Shown here one piece after another: positions 8,123 through 10,916 of a stretch of DNA of 10,916 nucleotides. The notes below the pieces were generated by a model. That model did no database searches and had not been told where the DNA came from. It saw nothing but the letters and a program-made list of their open reading frames with translations. The stretch is from positions 1 through 10,916 of the forward strand of contig JBFYSV010000161.1 of NCBI GenBank assembly GCA_041301185.1, given 5' to 3'. The position numbers were made by a program, and so were the translations under genes. Source of the DNA: JAQBDA01 sp041301185 (GTDB taxonomy: Bacteria; Chloroflexota; Anaerolineae; Anaerolineales; UBA4823). Every line of letters begins with the position of its first letter. Positions within the stretch are counted from its first letter, which is position 1.

Positions 8123-9139
8123 TTAGTAGGTCAGCGTTTCCGGCTTGGCTACGATCCGTTTCCGGAATATCCAATAGCTCCAACCCTGGTAGATCAGGAC
8201 GATGGGCACAAAGATCAGGGCGACAATCGTCATCACCGTCAAGGTGTAGGGCGAGGAGGAGGCGTTGTAGATCGTCAGGCTCCAATCCGGGTTCAGGCTG
8301 GAGATCATCACCCGCGGGTACATGATCTGGAACATGGTCACCAGGGCGAAGGCTATCCCCACTGAGGTCATGCCGAATGCCCAGCCGAACCTTTCCTTGC
8401 GCAGTAAGAACCAAACCGACAACAAAGCTGCCATCCCTGCCAGCGGGATTAAGCCCGGGTTGATCCCCAGCTGGAGCAATAGATCGGTTTGGAAATAGGT
8501 CGCGATCAGGAAAAGCAACATGATTATCACGACCGGCAGCCACATCCGGCGGGCTACTTTCTTAGCCCGCTCTTCGACATTGCCGGTGGTTTTCATGCTC
8601 AGGAAGATCGCTCCATGCAGGATAAAGAGCACCACTGCGGAAACTCCGCCCAGCAGAGCATACGGATTGAGCAGGTTAAAAAAACCACCTACGTAATTCA
8701 TCTCGGCATCGATCGGCACGCCACGCACCAGGTTTGCAAAAGCCACCCCGAGGAGCAGCGCCGCCACCAGGCTGCCGACGCAGATCGCATAATCCCAGAA
8801 AGAACGCCATTTGGGGTTTTCATCTTTGCTGCGGAACTCCAATGCCAGGCCGCGCATGATCAGAGCTGCCAGCAGCAAGAACAGGGGCAGATAAAAACCG
8901 CTGAACATGGTTGCGTACCACATCGGAAAAGCGGCAAAGGTCGCCCCACCGGCGGTCAGCAACCACACCTCATTGGCATCCCAGTGAGGTCCAATCGTGT
9001 TGATCACCACCCGCCGCTCGACATCATTCTTTCCAATGAAGGGCTGCAGCATTCCCACTCCAAAATCAAAACCCTCCAGCACAAAGAAGCCAATGTATAG
9101 GACAGCGATCAGGATAAACCACAGTGTGTTCAGGTCCAT
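8123..9139 (-). CDS. cydB: Cytochrome bd quinol oxidase subunit II (CydB)
   Basis: 338 residues from MDLNTLWFILI. An in-frame ATG 18 codons upstream, at 9193, is rejected because it would overlap the end of cydA, while GGGAG lies 7 bases before the ATG at 9139. CydB is the integral membrane partner of CydA and helps hold the hemes and the oxygen/proton paths. Family motifs: LEGFDFGVGM near 21-30 (D25, matching D29 of E. coli) and GPHWDANEVWLLTAGGATFAA near 50-70 (W53, D54). Further matches are MFSGFYLPLFLLLAAL near 78-93, FRSK at 102-105, and GVAFANLVRGVP near 131-142. Eight or nine hydrophobic segments are evident. It lies 19 bp after cydA. No small hydrophobic CydX-type gene follows, since the next 66 bp hold only the hairpin. 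Confidence 0.97.
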   Translation of the reverse strand: MDLNTLWFILIAVLYIGFFVLEGFDFGVGMLQPFIGKNDVERRVVINTIGPHWDANEVWLLTAGGATFAAFPMWYATMFSGFYLPLFLLLAALIMRGLALEFRSKDENPKWRSFWDYAICVGSLVAALLLGVAFANLVRGVPIDAEMNYVGGFFNLLNPYALLGGVSAVVLFILHGAIFLSMKTTGNVEERAKKVARRMWLPVVIIMLLFLIATYFQTDLLLQLGINPGLIPLAGMAALLSVWFLLRKERFGWAFGMTSVGIAFALVTMFQIMYPRVMISSLNPDWSLTIYNASSSPYTLTVMTIVALIFVPIVLIYQGWSYWIFRKRIVAKPETLTY

Positions 9140-9146
9140 AGCATAT

Positions 9147-9151
9147 CTCCC
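9147..9151 (-). promoter_or_regulatory. Ribosome binding site that fixes the cydB start
   Basis: GGGAG on the minus strand lies 7 bases before the ATG at 9139, within the 19-bp cydA-cydB gap. It favours MDLNTLW as the start over the ATG at 9193. Confidence 0.75.
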
Positions 9152-9158
9152 TATTAAT

Positions 9159-10565
9159 TCAATCCTGCGCCCCAACCAGGGAAGGCATTGCATCCGAATC
9201 CGGCTCTGACTGATCAGCCTCAGCTTGGCTGGCTGGAGCCGGACCAGCCTTGCTGTACTTGACCAGCAGGTAGACCGTGGCGAAAATGAGAGCCCCGTAG
9301 ATCAGAATATAACCGATCAAAGAGAACCACACCAGACCAGGAGAAACCATATTAGAGACACCCTCCTCCAGAGTCACCAGGCCATACACTGCCCACGGGA
9401 AACGGCCCACTTCCGTCAGCAACCAGCCTGCCGTGTTGGCAATGTAGGGTAGTAGCAGCGCCCATTGGAATATCTTCAAGGCAAGCGTTCGCCGGTCGAA
9501 CATTTCAGCCATCACCAGGAACAGGGCGTAGACTGACAGGCCAATCATCAAGAAACCGGCGCCGACCATGATCCGGAACGACCAATACGGGATAAACGGC
9601 GGGGGCGTATAATCTCCGGGACCATACATTGCCTCGTACTCGCTTTGAAGCTGGTTCATCCCCTTGATCTCGCAATCCAGCTGGTTATAAGACAGCAGGC
9701 ACAGCATGCGGGGCAATCGTAATGAGAAAACCTCACTACTTCCAGATAGATTACCGATGGTTATTATTGAAAATGAAGCTGGCGATTCAGTCTCCCAGAG
9801 TGCCTCAGCCGCTGCCATCTTCATTGGCTGAGATTCAACCATGTGCTGGGCCTGGTCATGTCCATTGAGCGCCACGACAAACGATGCAATCGCCGCCACC
9901 ACAGCCGCCAGCTGGAATGAGCGCCGGAAAAGGTCGGTCTCATTCTTGCGCAGCAGGTGGTACGCACTGATGGCAAGCACGAAGAACCCCGCCGTCGCCA
10001 AACCGGACATCAGAACATGCGGGAACATATAAAAGATATTTGGATTCAGGATGACCTCGAAGAAATTGGTCATCACCGCCCGGCCATTTTCGATCGCATA
10101 ACCAACCGGCTCTTGCATGAAGGAATTGGCGATCAGGATCCAGAGGGCTGAGACATTTGACCCAATCGCCACAATCCAAATTGCAGCTGCATGCAACCCT
10201 TTGGAGAGTTTATCCCAGCCGAAGATCCAGATGCCAAGAAATGTGGACTCAAGGAAAAATGCCATCAAGGCTTCGATCGCCAGCGGCGCCCCAAAAATAT
10301 CCCCAACAAAACGCGAATATTCTGACCAGTTCATGCCAAACTGGAACTCCTGCACAATACCGGTCACCACACCCATTGCAAAATTGATCACGAACAGCTT
10401 CCCCCAAAACTTGGTCATCCGTTTGTACACTTCCCGGCCGGTGCGTACATAGAAAGTCTCCATCAACGCAACCAGGATGGATAACCCGAGTGTCAGCGGT
10501 ACGAAGAAGAAATGGTAGACGGTGGTGATGGCAAACTGCAGGCGGGCAAGCATTAAAGCATCCAT
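9159..10565 (-). CDS. cydA: Cytochrome bd quinol oxidase subunit I (CydA)
   Basis: 468 residues from MDALMLARLQF. It oxidises quinol and reduces oxygen to water in the membrane. The expected residues are present. H18 (YHFFF) matches the high-spin heme ligand H19 of E. coli. H183 (FPHVLMSG) and M333 (YWSFRIMVG) are the heme b558 ligands. E98 and E106 (AIEALMAFFLEST) match E99 and E107. E385 lies in EVGRFPW, the GRxPW motif. The Q-loop has QPMKMAAAEALWET (247-260), with K249 and E254 matching quinol-site K252 and E257 of E. coli. It lacks the long Q-loop insert of E. coli and recalls actinobacterial CydA. Its only two cysteines, C289 and C298, both lie in this loop. The hydrophilic tail after 437 is rich in Ala, Pro and acidic residues. 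The frame is open upstream to an ATG at 10700, but a strong AAGGAGAGG site and family alignment support 10565. It is first in the operon. Confidence 0.97.
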   Translation of the reverse strand: MDALMLARLQFAITTVYHFFFVPLTLGLSILVALMETFYVRTGREVYKRMTKFWGKLFVINFAMGVVTGIVQEFQFGMNWSEYSRFVGDIFGAPLAIEALMAFFLESTFLGIWIFGWDKLSKGLHAAAIWIVAIGSNVSALWILIANSFMQEPVGYAIENGRAVMTNFFEVILNPNIFYMFPHVLMSGLATAGFFVLAISAYHLLRKNETDLFRRSFQLAAVVAAIASFVVALNGHDQAQHMVESQPMKMAAAEALWETESPASFSIITIGNLSGSSEVFSLRLPRMLCLLSYNQLDCEIKGMNQLQSEYEAMYGPGDYTPPPFIPYWSFRIMVGAGFLMIGLSVYALFLVMAEMFDRRTLALKIFQWALLLPYIANTAGWLLTEVGRFPWAVYGLVTLEEGVSNMVSPGLVWFSLIGYILIYGALIFATVYLLVKYSKAGPAPASQAEADQSEPDSDAMPSLVGAQD

Positions 10566-10569
10566 AATG

Positions 10570-10578
10570 CCTCTCCTT
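10570..10578 (-). promoter_or_regulatory. Ribosome binding site that fixes the cydA start
   Basis: AAGGAGAGG on the minus strand, with AGGAG 7 bases before the ATG at 10565. It is the best Shine-Dalgarno match in the window and argues against the in-frame upstream ATG at 10700. Confidence 0.85.
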
Positions 10579-10619
10579 CTATGAACTCTAACAAATAGCG
10601 ACCCCTGTAAATTGGTGCG

Positions 10620-10670
10620 CGCCTGACCAGCTCCCAGGCGTAGCGGGGCAACGTGGTTAGGCTCGCCTGG
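10620..10670 (-). repeat. Mutually exclusive stems in the cydA leader
   Basis: On the minus strand three elements follow in order: CCAGGCG (10670-10664), CGCCTGG (10640-10634) and CAGGCG (10625-10620). The first and second can pair (7 bp, plus 3 bp more after a one-base bulge), or the second and third can pair (6 bp, 9-base loop), but not both. No U-run follows, so neither looks like a terminator. The predicted transcript start falls within the first arm, so this stem may be incomplete in RNA. Confidence 0.45.
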
Positions 10671-10671
10671 A

Positions 10672-10700
10672 ATAGTAATAATTTCGATTACACCGGTCAA
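10672..10700 (-). promoter_or_regulatory. Candidate sigma-70-type promoter of the cydA-cydB-cydDC operon
   Basis: On the minus strand, TTGACC (10700-10695, 5 of 6 to consensus) and TACTAT (10677-10672, 4 of 6) are separated by exactly 17 bp. A start near 10665 would leave a leader of about 100 nt before the cydA ATG. Confidence 0.5.
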
Positions 10701-10708
10701 TTCAAAAG

Positions 10709-10739
10709 GTCACCGAAACTGCATGACAGATGTCACCGA
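10709..10739. promoter_or_regulatory. Candidate activator/operator region: direct repeat and palindrome upstream of the cydA -35
   Basis: GTCACCGA occurs at 10709-10716 and again at 10732-10739, 23 bp apart, about two helical turns. Between and overlapping them is the palindrome TGACA-GA-TGTCA at 10724-10735. They lie directly upstream of the candidate -35, centred near -47, -65 and -70 relative to the predicted start, as activator sites often do. The binding protein is not identified; it does not match the consensus for FNR (TTGAT-N4-ATCAA) or CRP. Confidence 0.4.
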
Positions 10740-10771
10740 TTCTGCGCTAGGTGCTCTCAAGCAGGCAGAAT
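10739..10771 (-). repeat. Inverted repeat between the upstream gene and the cydA promoter
   Basis: ATTCTGC (10739-10745) and GCAGAAT (10765-10771) are perfect inverted arms. A small inner stem, TGCT-CTCA-AGCA, lies at 10752-10763. No T-run follows on either strand, so it is at best a weak terminator for the gene ending at 10809; it could equally be a protein-binding site. Confidence 0.35.
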
Positions 10772-10808
10772 TTGTGACCCCCCATGAATAATACCACCCA
10801 CCCAACGG

Positions 10809-10916
10809 TTAACGATGCCAGAAGCCCCGGCGAACCGAGCGCAATGCTTCGGCTGTGATAAATGATTCCGGATCCAGGCTTGCTACAATTTGTGTTACCT
10901 GACCCGTATCCCGGCG
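10809..10916 (-). CDS. C-terminal end of a UPF0316 / DUF2179-like protein (N-terminus outside window)
   Basis: An open frame enters from the right edge and ends with TAA at 10809, giving 35 residues. The tail includes VTQIVASLDPESFITAEAL followed by SVRRGFWHR. The pattern 'Asp-Pro-x-x-Phe-Ile-x-x-x-x-hydrophobic-Arg-x-Val-x-x-Gly-Phe-Trp' resembles the C-terminal DUF2179 domain of UPF0316 membrane proteins, whose function is not established. It is on the same strand as cydA, with 243 bp between them that contain a separate candidate promoter, so it is probably not part of the cyd operon. The fragment is short and the family assignment is from memory, but the codon phase and the domain-like ending make a real gene likely. 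Confidence 0.6.
   Translation of the reverse strand, partial: RRDTGQVTQIVASLDPESFITAEALRSVRRGFWHR

Noticed and set aside
9140..9193. 18-codon N-terminal extension of cydB from an ATG at 9193
   Set aside because: It overlaps the end of cydA and is not conserved in the family; GGGAG precedes the ATG at 9139.
10566..10700. 45-codon N-terminal extension of cydA from an ATG at 10700
   Set aside because: The extension is hydrophilic, has no family counterpart and would cover the candidate promoter. The ATG at 10565 has a strong ribosome binding site and gives a standard CydA N-terminus.
10739..10771. Intrinsic terminator for the UPF0316-like gene
   Set aside because: The inverted repeat has a long interrupted loop and no T-run, so I list it only as a repeat.
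10772..10789. CRP/FNR-type site starting at TTGTGACC
   Set aside because: The second half-site is missing at the required spacing, so only one half matches.
1..10916. Mobile element, CRISPR array, toxin-antitoxin or novel defence system
   Set aside because: No transposase, integrase, spaced repeat array or small toxin-like gene pair was seen; every sizeable coding stretch is explained by a known family.

Overview
The window is about 10.9 kb of ordinary bacterial chromosome with moderately high GC. It carries a complete cytochrome bd oxidase operon next to a pair of divergently transcribed peptide-degradation genes. The overall character suggests a member of the Chloroflexota, perhaps Anaerolineae. 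This rests on an actinobacteria-like CydA Q-loop, a fused CydD-CydC transporter, a bi-domain dehydrogenase/Gfo-Idh-MocA protein and an M29 aminopeptidase. It is an inference from protein style, not from a marker gene.

Layout from left to right. (1) Positions 1-1849, minus: a bi-domain oxidoreductase, an MDR dehydrogenase fold followed by a Gfo/Idh/MocA fold, cut at its C-terminus by the window edge. (2) 1846-3084, minus: an M20 metallopeptidase, joined to gene 1 by a 4-base ATGA overlap. (3) 3085-3254: a 170-bp divergent intergenic region with a -10 box facing each way. (4) 3255-4364, plus: an M29 aminopeptidase. (5) 4382-8056, minus: CydD and CydC fused in one 1224-residue ABC transporter, convergent with the M29 gene across a 17-bp gap. 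(6) 8057-8122: a gap almost filled by a perfect 17-bp hairpin. (7) 8123-9139, minus: cydB. (8) 9159-10565, minus: cydA. (9) 10566-10808: the cydA promoter and leader region. (10) 10809-10916, minus: the last 35 codons of an upstream gene resembling UPF0316/DUF2179 proteins.

How the genes work together. CydA and CydB form the quinol oxidase that reduces oxygen to water at high affinity. CydDC is the ABC exporter needed to assemble it, described historically as a cysteine/glutathione exporter and more recently as a heme transporter. The order cydA-cydB-cydDC on one strand, behind one plausible sigma-70-type promoter, fits a single operon for microaerobic respiration or oxygen protection. The M20 and M29 peptidases probably supply amino acids from peptides. 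The bi-domain oxidoreductase is translationally coupled to the M20 gene, but its substrate is unknown.

I see no mobile element, CRISPR array, tRNA, rRNA or clearly new multi-gene system. The points most worth a second look are the cydB-cydDC hairpin, the repeat-rich cydA control region with alternative leader stems, and a CydA whose only two cysteines both lie in the Q-loop.
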